From: Pelagibacterales bacterium SAG-MED05 | GTDB taxonomy: Bacteria > Pseudomonadota > Alphaproteobacteria > Pelagibacterales > Pelagibacteraceae | Length of the DNA stretch: 64,000 nt | Assembly: GCA_014654415.1 (NCBI GenBank) | Contig: JACWDC010000005.1 | Span: 1-64,000, forward strand | Direction: 5' to 3' | Part shown: piece after piece, positions 38,458 through 48,494 of the stretch | Numbering within the stretch: position 1 is the stretch's first letter | Layout: every line of letters starts with the position of its first letter | The notes under the pieces: generated by a model | Told to the model about the DNA's origin: nothing | Databases searched by the model: none | The model's input: only the letters and a program-made list of their open reading frames with translations | Position numbers and translations under genes: made by a program

Positions 38458-40902
38458 ATGCAATTTAAAAAATTAGAGATTAATGGCTTTAAATCTTTTT
38501 CTGAAAAAACAACTTTTTTAATTCAAGATGGTTTAACAGGAATAGTTGGACCTAATGGATGTGGCAAATCAAATATAGTTGAGTCTTTAAGATGGTGTAT
38601 GGGTGAAAATTCTGCCAAAAGCATGAGAGGAACTGGGATGGAAGATGTTATTTTTTCTGGAACTTCTAATAAACCATCAAAAAATATTTCAGAAGTAGCA
38701 TTGTTGTTAGAAAACAAGGATAAAGATGGACCGTCTCAATATAATGAATTTGACGAGATAGGAATTAAAAGAAAAATAGAAAAAGATAAGGGGTCAAAAT
38801 ATTATATTAATGACAAGGAAGTTAGAGCGCGAGATGTTCAAACTTTTTTTGCAGACCTATCAACTGGTGCTCACTCACCCTCTTTAATTAGTCAAGGTAG
38901 AATTGGTCAGCTTGTCACTTCTAAACCTATTGAAAGAAGATCTGTTCTTGAAGAAGCTGCTGGAATATCAGGAATTCATTCGAGAAGACAAGAAGCTGAG
39001 ACAAGGCTAAATGCTGCTGAAAATAATTTAAAAAGAGCTGACGAGCTTAAAAAACAACAACAAAAACAATTAGATAATTTAAAAAAACAAGCTGAAGAAG
39101 CGACGAGATATAAAGAAATATCTAAAGAAATAAAAAAGATCGAGTCAGGTTTGTATTATTTAAAAATTAGAGAAATAGAAAAAGATAAAAAACAAATTTC
39201 AGAAAAACTTGGTGAATTAGAAGATGAAGTGAGTGCAATAAATATAGATCTCAATCACAATAATTCTCTTTTAGAAGAAGAGAATAAAAAACTTTCTCCA
39301 TTAAGAGACAAAAAAATGGAAAGTGCTGCTAAAATTCAAAAATTAAATTTAGATATGGCAAGCCTTGAGGAAGAAGAGGCCAGAGTTAAATCATTGGAGA
39401 TAAAACTTGAAAGATCTGTAAAAACGATAGAGTCTGACTCAGAGCGTGAACGAAGTATCTCTTTAGATGCTGAGTTAAATGAAAAAAGAATATCAAAAGA
39501 AAAAGAAGAATTATTAAAAACTGAAAATGAGCTAATAGAAGTAGAGTCAATATCTTCTAAAGAACTTAATTCATCAAAAACTAATTTAAGTAATTTACAA
39601 ACACAATTAGATGCGTTGCTAAATAGAATAGAAGGATACATAGATCAAGAAAAAAAATTAACAAAAGAAATATTTCAAGAATTAAAAGAATTAGTAAAAA
39701 AAATCACTCTATCTCAAGAAGAGTATGCGGAAAAATATGGAAAAAATAAATCTATTCAGAGCGACTCTATTAAAAGAAAAGAAAGAATAAAAAATATAGA
39801 TATTGAGCTTGAAAACTGGAGAAATTTAAAATCTAATTCAGAAAAAATGACCACTGAACTTAATGAAAGAAAAGATAAAATTAAACAAGAATTAAATGAA
39901 AATAAAAAAAATCCAGAACGTATAGCAACTTCAAAAGGTCAAAATTTACAAAATTTAGAAAACACTAAAAAAAGAAATGAAGAAATTGAAACAGAATTAG
40001 TTGAGTCTGAAAGTAAGCACAATTTGATTAGTCAAAATTTAAAAGAGATACAATCCAAATTGTCAGATTTAAAAGAGAAAAAAGCTAGAAACGAAGCAAC
40101 GATTGAAGGTATAGACAATAGAAAGAAAGATTTGATGTATTCAGTGAAAAATGAACTAAGCATCGAAAATGAGACATTATTAATAACTCAATCAGATTTA
40201 AGTAATTTATCTACTGAAAATTTACCTACCATTGAAGATCAAACTCTAAAAGTAGAAAAAATTAAAAAGCAGAGAGAATCTTTAGGATCAGTAAATCTTC
40301 GAGCTGATGAAGAAACTAAAAAATATGAGACGGAAATAAAAAAAATGGAAGATGATAGAGCCGATCTTTATTCTGCAATAGTAAAACTAAAGGCTAGTAT
40401 TGATGAACTTAATCAAAAAGGCAGAGAAAGACTCTTAGAAGCATTTACAAAAGTAAACAGAAAATTCAATGAAGTCTACACAAAATTGTTTAGCGGGGGT
40501 ACTGCAAAAATTGAATTGGTCGACTCGGATGATCCTCTTGAAGCAGGTTTGGAAATGTTTGTATCTCCTCCTGGAAAAAGACTTCAATCAATTACTTTGT
40601 TATCTGGTGGAGAGCAAGCTTTGACGGCATTATCATTAATTTTTGCAGTTTTTTTAGTTAACCCTTCGCCTATTTGTGTTTTAGATGAAGTTGATGCGCC
40701 CTTGGATGATGCTAACGTGACAAAATTTTGTGAACTACTTGATGAATTGACAAAAATTACAAAAACAAAATTTATAATTATCACGCACCATGCTCTAACT
40801 ATGTCAAGAATGCATAGACTATATGGAGTTACTATGGCTGAACAAGGAGTTAGCCAGTTAGTTTCTGTTGACTTGCAAAAAGCTGAAGAGTTAGTAGCTT
40901 AA
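38458..40902 (+). CDS. smc: Chromosome segregation protein SMC, short variant with no recognisable hinge
   Basis: Walker A GPNGCGKSNIVESLRWCMGE, signature LLSGGEQALTALSLIFAVF, Walker B PICVLDEVDAPLDDANV; only 814 aa. Confidence 0.9.
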   Translation: MQFKKLEINGFKSFSEKTTFLIQDGLTGIVGPNGCGKSNIVESLRWCMGENSAKSMRGTGMEDVIFSGTSNKPSKNISEVALLLENKDKDGPSQYNEFDEIGIKRKIEKDKGSKYYINDKEVRARDVQTFFADLSTGAHSPSLISQGRIGQLVTSKPIERRSVLEEAAGISGIHSRRQEAETRLNAAENNLKRADELKKQQQKQLDNLKKQAEEATRYKEISKEIKKIESGLYYLKIREIEKDKKQISEKLGELEDEVSAINIDLNHNNSLLEEENKKLSPLRDKKMESAAKIQKLNLDMASLEEEEARVKSLEIKLERSVKTIESDSERERSISLDAELNEKRISKEKEELLKTENELIEVESISSKELNSSKTNLSNLQTQLDALLNRIEGYIDQEKKLTKEIFQELKELVKKITLSQEEYAEKYGKNKSIQSDSIKRKERIKNIDIELENWRNLKSNSEKMTTELNERKDKIKQELNENKKNPERIATSKGQNLQNLENTKKRNEEIETELVESESKHNLISQNLKEIQSKLSDLKEKKARNEATIEGIDNRKKDLMYSVKNELSIENETLLITQSDLSNLSTENLPTIEDQTLKVEKIKKQRESLGSVNLRADEETKKYETEIKKMEDDRADLYSAIVKLKASIDELNQKGRERLLEAFTKVNRKFNEVYTKLFSGGTAKIELVDSDDPLEAGLEMFVSPPGKRLQSITLLSGGEQALTALSLIFAVFLVNPSPICVLDEVDAPLDDANVTKFCELLDELTKITKTKFIIITHHALTMSRMHRLYGVTMAEQGVSQLVSVDLQKAEELVA

Positions 40903-40915
40903 ATATTTAAAAAAA

Positions 40916-41200
40916 ATGACAAATCCTGAGGATTTTAAAACTCGCCTAAAAATTGCAAAATCAAAAATAAAAAAACAAATTAATCCAGACAACGAAAAAA
41001 GAGGCTCTTTTATGGGCAATGCATTCAAATTAGGCACAGAATTAGTTGCTGCCGTTGGAGTTGGGACAATAATTGGGTTTATTTTAGATAGTTGGTTTGA
41101 TACTAAACCATGGTTAATAATAATTTTCTTTTTTTTAGGAGCTGCTGCTGGAATGTTAAATGTTGTAAGAACAGCTAACCGAATGCAAAAAGAAGATTAA
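40916..41200 (+). CDS. atpI: F0F1 ATP synthase AtpI family protein
   Basis: AtpI/Q-like two-TM protein (GTIIGFILDSWFDTKPWLIIIFFFLGAAAGMLNV) preceding atpB. Confidence 0.85.
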   Translation: MTNPEDFKTRLKIAKSKIKKQINPDNEKRGSFMGNAFKLGTELVAAVGVGTIIGFILDSWFDTKPWLIIIFFFLGAAAGMLNVVRTANRMQKED

Positions 41201-41214
41201 ATTAAAGGATTTTT

Positions 41215-41949
41215 ATGGCAAATAACCCAATGCAACAATTCAGTGTTCATAAAATAGGTCCAGAAATTAAAATTGCTGGGATAGATCTTTCTTTTACAAA
41301 TGCTAGCTTATTTATGATTATTAGTATGGCTATAATTCTGCTTTTTTTATTCTTAGGAACAAAAGAAAGAAAGATAATTCCAGATAAGATTCAATTGATT
41401 GCTGAAATGCTATATAACTTTGTTGCCAAGATGATTAGTGATACTGCTGGCTCTAAGGCTAAACCTTATTTCCCATTCATATTCAGTTTATTTATGTTCG
41501 TTCTTTTATGTAATATGGTGGGTATGCTCCCTTACGCCTTTACCGTAACTAGCCACATTATTGTTACGCTGATTATGGCTTTGTTTGTTTTTATCGCTGT
41601 AACCATAATTGGTTTCTTTAAACATGGTTTTAAATATTTAAGTATATTTGTTCCTAGTGGAGTTCCAGCTGTTCTTCTTCCTCTCATTACTATAATAGAG
41701 ATTATTTCATATTTAAGCAGACCAGTTAGCTTATCAGTTCGATTATTTGCTAATATGATGGCAGGTCACACTATGTTAAAAGTTTTTGGAGGATTTGTAA
41801 TTAGTTTAGGAATACTAGGTGGTTGGTTACCGCTTAGTTTTTCAGTAGCATTAACAGGCTTAGAAATCTTAGTGGCATTTCTTCAAGCTTATGTTTTTGC
41901 AATATTAACCTGCATCTATTTAAATGATGCATTAAATTTACACCATTAA
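41215..41949 (+). CDS. atpB: ATP synthase F0 subunit a
   Basis: LSVRLFANMMAGHTMLKV, C-terminal LEILVAFLQAYVFAILTCIYLNDA. Confidence 0.97.
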   Translation: MANNPMQQFSVHKIGPEIKIAGIDLSFTNASLFMIISMAIILLFLFLGTKERKIIPDKIQLIAEMLYNFVAKMISDTAGSKAKPYFPFIFSLFMFVLLCNMVGMLPYAFTVTSHIIVTLIMALFVFIAVTIIGFFKHGFKYLSIFVPSGVPAVLLPLITIIEIISYLSRPVSLSVRLFANMMAGHTMLKVFGGFVISLGILGGWLPLSFSVALTGLEILVAFLQAYVFAILTCIYLNDALNLHH

Positions 41950-41966
41950 TAAATAAAGGAGGAAAA

Positions 41967-42194
41967 ATGGAGTTAGAAGCGGCAAAAATGATTGGAGCAG
42001 GTCTTGCTGCAATCGCATTGGCTGGAGCAGGAGTAGGTATCGGAATTATTTTCGGTAATTATCTGTCTGGAGCTATGAGAAATCCGTCAGCAGCACAAAA
42101 ACAATTTCCTAATTTGCTTTTAGGATTTGCTTTAGCTGAAGCAACTGGATTATTTGGGCTTGTAGTAGCGTTGATTATTTTATTTGCATTTTAA
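41967..42194 (+). CDS. atpE: ATP synthase F0 subunit c
   Basis: 75 aa hairpin: GVGIGIIFGNYLSGAMRNPSA, FALAEATGLFGLVVALIILFAF. Confidence 0.97.
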   Translation: MELEAAKMIGAGLAAIALAGAGVGIGIIFGNYLSGAMRNPSAAQKQFPNLLLGFALAEATGLFGLVVALIILFAF

Positions 42195-42205
42195 TTAAAT
42201 AAATT

Positions 42206-42781
42206 ATGAAGCGTTATCTGGCTTTAATATTAGTCCTGTCGACTATTTGCACTAATTTGTTTGCAGCTGAGGCTGGTATGCCTCAGCTAGACCCAAAGTA
42301 TTGGGCTTCGCAAGCTTTTTGGTTAATTTTGGTATTTTCAATTTTATATATATCAATTGCTAAAATTTATTTACCAAAAATAAAAAGCAACCTAGATGAT
42401 AGAGAAAACAAAATAAAAGAAGATTTAGATGAAGCCAGTAAATTAAAAAATTTATCTGAAAAAAAGATCAAAGAATATGAAATTATTTTAGAAAATTCAA
42501 AAAAAGAAGTTACAAAAATTTTATTAGTTTCTAAAAATACTTTGAATAAAAATATCCAAAATAAAAAAGCTTCTATGGAAAAAGAAATTGAAAATGAGAT
42601 TTCAAAAGCACAAAAAGAAATTTTAGAAATGAAAAAAAATTCTATTAATTCTATACATAATATATCTCAAGAAATTGCTTCAAATATAATCGAAAAAATA
42701 TCAGGTGATAAACTTAATGAGAGTAGCACTAGAGCTGTAATTGAAGATGTTGCTAAAAAAAATATTGGTAAATATTTATGA
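42206..42781 (+). CDS. atpG: ATP synthase F0 subunit b'
   Basis: PQLDPKYWASQAFWLILVF then long amphipathic helix; position between c and b subunits. Confidence 0.87.
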   Translation: MKRYLALILVLSTICTNLFAAEAGMPQLDPKYWASQAFWLILVFSILYISIAKIYLPKIKSNLDDRENKIKEDLDEASKLKNLSEKKIKEYEIILENSKKEVTKILLVSKNTLNKNIQNKKASMEKEIENEISKAQKEILEMKKNSINSIHNISQEIASNIIEKISGDKLNESSTRAVIEDVAKKNIGKYL

Positions 42782-43275
42782 CAATAGATGCAACATTTTG
42801 GGTTGCCATTTCTTTTTTTATTTTTCTAGGAATCTTAATTTACTTTAAGATACCTCAAAAAGTAAAAGATGTTTTAAATGAAAATATCTCAAAGATTAAA
42901 AAACAAATAAATGAGGCGGAAAAATTAAAAGAAGAAGCAAAAAATATTTTAAGTGAACATGAAAAAAAGATCAGTAATTCAAAAGCTGAGGTTAAATCAA
43001 TGCTTAATAAAGCCAACGAGGATTCTGAAAGAAATATTATTAAAACAAACGAAGAATTTTATAAATTAATGGAAAATAGAAAAAAAAATGCTGAAGAAAG
43101 AATCAAACAAATGAAAAACCAGGCGCTTAAGGATATTAAAAACAGTTCGGTCAAAATAGCAATAGAATCTGTTGAAAAGCTTCTTAAAAATTCCATAGAT
43201 AAAAGTAAATTAGATAAAATCTATTTATCGAGTATTGAAGAAACAAAATTAGCACTTAAGAAAAAATCCAGTTAG
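42778..43275 (+). CDS. atpF: ATP synthase F0 subunit b
   Basis: DATFWVAISFFIFLGILIYFKIP then long coiled coil; last F0 gene. Confidence 0.9.
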   Translation: MTIDATFWVAISFFIFLGILIYFKIPQKVKDVLNENISKIKKQINEAEKLKEEAKNILSEHEKKISNSKAEVKSMLNKANEDSERNIIKTNEEFYKLMENRKKNAEERIKQMKNQALKDIKNSSVKIAIESVEKLLKNSIDKSKLDKIYLSSIEETKLALKKKSS

Positions 43276-43292
43276 AATAGGCCATAACAATC

Positions 43293-44762
43293 ATGGCAAA
43301 AAAAATAATAATTGTTGGCTCAGGTTTTGGAGGATTAGCCTCTGCCTTGAGATTGCGGGCTAAAGGTTTTGATGTAACTTTAGTTGAAAAACATTCTGGT
43401 CTAGGAGGTAGAGCTAGAGTTTTTAAAAAAGGAAGTTTTACCTATGATGGTGGTCCTACAGTTATAACAGCTCCATATCTTTTTGAAGAATTATTTTCCT
43501 TGTTTAATAAAAAAATTTCTAACTATGTTAAAATTGTCCCTTTAGATTTATGGTACCGATTCGTATTTAGTGATGGACAAACTTTTGATTACTCAGGTGA
43601 TGAAAAATCAATGGAAAAAGAAGTCAAAAAATTTTCAGATAAAGATTTTAAAGGGTATAAGGATTTGGTAAATTTTACAGAAAAAATTTTCAATAAAGGT
43701 TTTACTGATTTATCAGATAAACCATTTAATAATATTGCTTTTATGCTCAATCAGGTGCCCTCGCTGTTAAGGTTAAAAAGTTATATGTCCGTTTATAAAT
43801 TAGTTTCAAATTATATAAAAAATGAAAAACTAAGAAGAGTGTTTAGTATGCATCCTCTTTTAGTAGGAGGTAATCCTTTTACAACTACATCAATTTATAC
43901 ACTAATTTTATTTTTAGAAAAAAAATGGGGCATCCATTACTCGATGGGAGGTACTGGAAACGTAGTAAATGCTTTAGAAAAATTAATGGTGGAAGAAAAT
44001 ATTAAGATCATTAAAGGGGCTGAAGTCACTGAAATCATTTCAAGTGATAACAAGGTTAAAGGGGTTAAGTTAAATAATTCTGAAATAATTGAATGTGATT
44101 ATATAGTTTGTAATTCTGATCCTCCAAATGTTTACCAAAATTTAATCAAATCAAAAAATAATTATAATTTTTTATTTAAACAAAAAATAAAAAGAATGGA
44201 TTATTCTATGGGTTTATTTGTTTATTATTTTGGATCAAAAAAACAATACAAAGACGTGGCCCATCATACTATTTATTTTGGAAATTCTTATGAAAAACAT
44301 TTAGACAAAATTTTTGAGAAAAAAATATTATCCAAAGATATTAGTTATTATTTACACAGACCTTCAGCTACAGATCCTAATATGGCTCCAAGTGGCCAAG
44401 ACGCATTTTATGTTTTAGTTCCTGTGCCAAACAATTTATCAAATATAGATTGGTCAAATGAAGGTAAAAAATTTAAAAATTTAATTTTAGAAAAAATGGA
44501 TAGTTCTGTATTGCCTGGAATAAAAGAGAATGTTGTAAGTGATTTTTATTTGACCCCTGACTATTTTGAAAAAGAATTAGCAACATTACACGGTTCAGGA
44601 TTTTCAATTCAGCCTAAATTTTCACAATCTGCGTATTTTAGATTTCATAATCAATCAGAAGTATTTAAAAATTTGTACTTTGTGGGGGCAGGAACACACC
44701 CTGGAGCAGGAATGCCAGGAGTTCTCTCTTCAGCTAAAGTATTAGATAAATTATTTTCATGA
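43293..44762 (+). CDS. crtI: Phytoene desaturase
   Basis: IIVGSGFGGLASALRLRAKGFDVTLVEKHSGLGGRA, DGGPTVITAPYLFEELF, VGAGTHPGAGMPGVLSSAKV. Confidence 0.95.
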   Translation: MAKKIIIVGSGFGGLASALRLRAKGFDVTLVEKHSGLGGRARVFKKGSFTYDGGPTVITAPYLFEELFSLFNKKISNYVKIVPLDLWYRFVFSDGQTFDYSGDEKSMEKEVKKFSDKDFKGYKDLVNFTEKIFNKGFTDLSDKPFNNIAFMLNQVPSLLRLKSYMSVYKLVSNYIKNEKLRRVFSMHPLLVGGNPFTTTSIYTLILFLEKKWGIHYSMGGTGNVVNALEKLMVEENIKIIKGAEVTEIISSDNKVKGVKLNNSEIIECDYIVCNSDPPNVYQNLIKSKNNYNFLFKQKIKRMDYSMGLFVYYFGSKKQYKDVAHHTIYFGNSYEKHLDKIFEKKILSKDISYYLHRPSATDPNMAPSGQDAFYVLVPVPNNLSNIDWSNEGKKFKNLILEKMDSSVLPGIKENVVSDFYLTPDYFEKELATLHGSGFSIQPKFSQSAYFRFHNQSEVFKNLYFVGAGTHPGAGMPGVLSSAKVLDKLFS

Positions 44763-45607
44763 GTAATAATTTATTAAAAAAACATGCAAAATCTTTTTAC
44801 TGGGCTAGTTTCTTCTTATCTAAAGAGATATTTAGTAAATGTTCCTCTCTATATAACTTTTGTAGAACTTTAGATGATATCGTTGATGATCATGAAAAGC
44901 TGGTAATTAAAAAAGATAATTTCTTTAGATTTAAAAAGAATTTTATAGATAAAGATCTCAATAATCCAATAATCAAAGAAATGTGGTCGATAATTAATAG
45001 TGAAAAAATTTCCGAAAAGGTTGTAACAGATTTATTTGATGGAGTTGAAACGGACTTAGAAGAAAAAGTGCAGATCAATTCAAAAAAAGAATTATTAATT
45101 TACTCTTATAGAGTTGCAGGAACAGTTGGTTTGATGATGTCAAAGATTTTAAAAGTAAAAAATAAAGAGGCTCTAAAAGGAGCAATTGATCTTGGGATTG
45201 CTATGCAACTTACAAATATTGCTCGAGACGTTTGTGAAGATAGAGATCGTAATCGTAAATATATTAAACCTGATTTTTCTGCTATTAAAGAAACAATAAA
45301 CGACTCTCAAATATTTTACGAAAAATCTTTCAATTCAATTAGTAGCATACCATTAAGATCTAGATTTTCAGTTATTGTGGCGAGACGCGTTTATAGAAAA
45401 ATTGGCGATTATATTTTGAAACAAAAAAACATAGAAAATTATAATAAAGCAGGAAAAATCTATGTTCCAATTTTTGGGAAAATAATTCAGACTTTTTTCT
45501 CTATTTTTGACTTTTTTAAATTATTATTTGTTAAGCGGTTAATTTACGATAATCATATAAACCATAATATTTTAGATAAAGAAGTTAACTTAAATGAAAG
45601 AATTTAA
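44759..45607 (+). CDS. crtB: Phytoene synthase
   Basis: RTLDDIVDDHE, YRVAGTVGLMMSKIL, LGIAMQLTNIARDVCEDRDRNRKYI. Confidence 0.94.
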   Translation: MSNNLLKKHAKSFYWASFFLSKEIFSKCSSLYNFCRTLDDIVDDHEKLVIKKDNFFRFKKNFIDKDLNNPIIKEMWSIINSEKISEKVVTDLFDGVETDLEEKVQINSKKELLIYSYRVAGTVGLMMSKILKVKNKEALKGAIDLGIAMQLTNIARDVCEDRDRNRKYIKPDFSAIKETINDSQIFYEKSFNSISSIPLRSRFSVIVARRVYRKIGDYILKQKNIENYNKAGKIYVPIFGKIIQTFFSIFDFFKLLFVKRLIYDNHINHNILDKEVNLNERI

Positions 45608-46661
45608 TTATTTAATCATTGGTGGAGGATGCGCAGGCTTATCTTTGGCTTATGAGCTTGAAATTAATGGAAAATTAAAGGATAAAACTTTAGCTATCAT
45701 TGAGCCTCGTAAAGAATATAGAAGAGATAAAACTTGGTCTTTCTGGAAAGTATTTGATCATAATTTTGAAGATTGTGTAATAAAGAGTTGGAATAATTTT
45801 ACAATACACTCCTCTGAAAGTTCTCAAGAATTAACAAATATAAATTTTCCTTACCAGAGTATTGATAGTGGAAAATTTTATGAAAAAATTAATTTAAAAC
45901 TTTCTGCTAATCCAAATATAAATTTTTTCAAAAATCTTAATGAGATTAATTCGAAAAATTCAATTGTCTTCAATAGTGTGTTTGAAGGTGAACTTGATAA
46001 ATCAGAGTTGTGGCAGCACTTCCAAGGAGTTGAAATTGAGACAAAAAAGGATATTTTTGATGATGAGATTTTAAACCTAATGGATTTTAATTGCGATCAA
46101 AGAAATGATGTGCATTTTTTTTATACATTGCCCTTTAGAAAAAATAAAGCTTTGGTTGAAACAACCTGGTTATCAGATTTAGAAGATCAAAGCCTTATGG
46201 ATTATGATTTACAACTGGAAAACTATATCAAAAATAATTTAGGGATAAAAGATTATAAAATAAATTTTACAGAAAAAGGAGCTATACCTTTATTTTATCC
46301 ATCATTTAAAAATGATGATAAAAATATTAACATAGGATCTGCTGGAGGAATGACTAGATTAAGCACTGGATATACTTTTTTGAATATTCAAGAGCATAGT
46401 AAATATATTGTAAAGAATATTCATAAAATAAAACAAATAAATACATTTAATCTTGGAAAAAAATATCAATTTTTAGATAAAGTATTTCTAAGAGTCTTAG
46501 AAAAACATCCAGAAAAAATGCCAAAGATATTCTCAGATATGTTCAAAACTTCTTCTAATACAGTTATTAAATTTTTATCAAATAAAAGTAATATTTTTGA
46601 AGATATTAATATTATAAGAAAAATGCCTAAATTAATTTTTATAAAGGCATTATTTAGCTAA
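45594..46661 (+). CDS. crtY: Lycopene beta-cyclase
   Basis: IIGGGCAGLSLAYEL, KTWSFWKVFD, GSAGGMTRLSTGYTFLNIQ. Confidence 0.92.
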   Translation: MKEFNYLIIGGGCAGLSLAYELEINGKLKDKTLAIIEPRKEYRRDKTWSFWKVFDHNFEDCVIKSWNNFTIHSSESSQELTNINFPYQSIDSGKFYEKINLKLSANPNINFFKNLNEINSKNSIVFNSVFEGELDKSELWQHFQGVEIETKKDIFDDEILNLMDFNCDQRNDVHFFYTLPFRKNKALVETTWLSDLEDQSLMDYDLQLENYIKNNLGIKDYKINFTEKGAIPLFYPSFKNDDKNINIGSAGGMTRLSTGYTFLNIQEHSKYIVKNIHKIKQINTFNLGKKYQFLDKVFLRVLEKHPEKMPKIFSDMFKTSSNTVIKFLSNKSNIFEDINIIRKMPKLIFIKALFS

Positions 46662-47566
46662 TGGAAAAAATAAATTTTAAACATTCAGTTATATTTTTTA
46701 TTTTATGTATTTTGGTGAGTCCATTTTATCTTATACTAAATTTTGAACCAATAATACTCTGCTTGTTCTTAATATTAATTTTGGGAATTTCTCATGGGGC
46801 GTTAGACAATATTAAAGGAAAAAAACTTTTAAAATTGCTTGGTTATAAGTCTACTAATTCTTTTTATCTTATCTATATATTAATTTCTTTTTTAATAATA
46901 ATTTTCTGGTTGGTATTTCCGAATACTGTTTTATTCTTGTTCCTAATTGTTGCGGCTTATCATTTTGGTAAAGAAGATACAGTGTTTTCTTTTAAAAGAA
47001 AGTTTTTAATATCAGAATGTTTATTTTTTTTTAAAGGTTCATCTGTAATCGTAACTCCATTGTTGTTGCAAAGGAATGCTACAAACGAAATATTTAGAAT
47101 TTTAAATTTTGATGTTTTTGAATCTACAGTTTTCAGTAATGAATTTTTAGTAATGCTACTATGTTTAAGTTTTTTATCATCTTTATGTATTTCAAATAAA
47201 AAAAATACTAACTTAAAAGGAATTATGATTATGGATTTTTCATCACTAATCGTATTAAATTTTTTCTTAACACCTGTTATAGCATTCACGCTTTATTTTT
47301 GTTTTCTTCATTCAATAAGACATTCTATAACGCTAATTTTTGAGTTAGATAAATCTTTCAAATCAGGACTAAAAAAATTTATAAATAGAGCAATTCCTTT
47401 AACTTTTATCACTGGAGTAATGTTTTTATTCGCAATATATTTTTTAAATAATTTTTACAACCTCGATGAAGCCATTTATAAGGTAATTTTTATTGGTTTG
47501 GCGTCACTTACTTTTCCGCATATATTGCTTGAATACCTTTTAGAAAAAAATGAAAAAAGAACTTAA
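46661..47566 (+). CDS. blh: Beta-carotene 15,15'-dioxygenase (Brp/Blh family), retinal-forming
   Basis: LGISHGALDNIKG, AAYHFGKEDT, FLHSIRHS; multi-TM; directly downstream of crtY. Confidence 0.9.
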   Translation: MEKINFKHSVIFFILCILVSPFYLILNFEPIILCLFLILILGISHGALDNIKGKKLLKLLGYKSTNSFYLIYILISFLIIIFWLVFPNTVLFLFLIVAAYHFGKEDTVFSFKRKFLISECLFFFKGSSVIVTPLLLQRNATNEIFRILNFDVFESTVFSNEFLVMLLCLSFLSSLCISNKKNTNLKGIMIMDFSSLIVLNFFLTPVIAFTLYFCFLHSIRHSITLIFELDKSFKSGLKKFINRAIPLTFITGVMFLFAIYFLNNFYNLDEAIYKVIFIGLASLTFPHILLEYLLEKNEKRT

Positions 47567-48494
47567 AATTTATTTAGCATCGCCAAGAGGTTTTTGCGCT
47601 GGGGTCAAAAGAGCTATAGAAATAGTTGATAAATCAATAAATAAATATGGTTCACCAGTTTATGTGCGTCATGAAATAGTCCACAACAAACAAGTGGTTG
47701 AAGATTTAAAAAAAAAGGGAGCCATATTTGTAAATGAATTGTCAGATATTAAAGATAAAACTAGACCAGTAGTTTTTTCCGCACATGGTGTGCCAAAAAC
47801 AGTTCCTGAAGAAGCAAAAATTAAAAAGCTTTCTTATGTAGATGCAACTTGTCCACTAGTATCAAAAGTACATAGAGAATCTGAACAACTTTATAAAAAT
47901 GGTCATGACATTATTCTTATAGGTCATAATAACCATCCTGAAGTTATTGGTACAATGGGACAGTTGCCAAAAGGAGCTATAACACTAATTGAGACGATAA
48001 ACGATGCAAAATCTTTAGAAAATAAAAATTTTACTAAACCTATGGCCTATATAACTCAAACAACTTTATCAGTAGATGATACTGCTGAAATTATAAATTT
48101 TTTAAAAAAAAAATTTCCAAATATAAAAAGTCCTATAAAAGAAGATATATGTTATGCGACAACTAATCGACAAATAGCTGTAAAAAAAATGGCTGCCAAA
48201 TGTGATATATTTTTCATCATTGGGAGTAGAAATTCATCAAACTCAGCTAGGTTAGTTGAGGTGGCTAAAAAAGCAGGATGTAAAAATTCTTTACTTATGC
48301 ATTCTGAAAAAGAAATTCCATTTGCAGACATTGCAAATTCGAAAATAATTGGTATATCATCAGGTGCCTCTGCTCCGGAACAGTTAGTACAAAATTTAAT
48401 CAATGAAATAAAAAAAAATTATCTAGTATCTATTGAAGAAGTGATTGTTGCTGAAGAAAAAGTAGTTTTCAAGCTTCCTAAAGAATTAAACTAA
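47550..48494 (+). CDS. ispH: 4-hydroxy-3-methylbut-2-enyl diphosphate reductase
   Basis: LASPRGFCAGVKRAIEIV, SAHGVPKTV, DATCPLVSKVH, GASAPEQLV. Confidence 0.97.
   Translation: MKKELKIYLASPRGFCAGVKRAIEIVDKSINKYGSPVYVRHEIVHNKQVVEDLKKKGAIFVNELSDIKDKTRPVVFSAHGVPKTVPEEAKIKKLSYVDATCPLVSKVHRESEQLYKNGHDIILIGHNNHPEVIGTMGQLPKGAITLIETINDAKSLENKNFTKPMAYITQTTLSVDDTAEIINFLKKKFPNIKSPIKEDICYATTNRQIAVKKMAAKCDIFFIIGSRNSSNSARLVEVAKKAGCKNSLLMHSEKEIPFADIANSKIIGISSGASAPEQLVQNLINEIKKNYLVSIEEVIVAEEKVVFKLPKELN

Noticed and set aside
39336-39641. 101-aa minus-strand ORF inside smc
   Set aside because: Ser/Phe-rich antisense of Glu/Lys coiled-coil codons; typical spurious ORF.
46960-47289. 109-aa minus-strand ORF antisense to blh
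   Set aside because: Fully nested in blh with no recognisable motif.
43276-47566. Possible proteorhodopsin gene next to the retinal pathway
   Set aside because: Searched the translated ORFs of the window for a seven-TM protein with a retinal-lysine motif; none found, so it is not claimed here.
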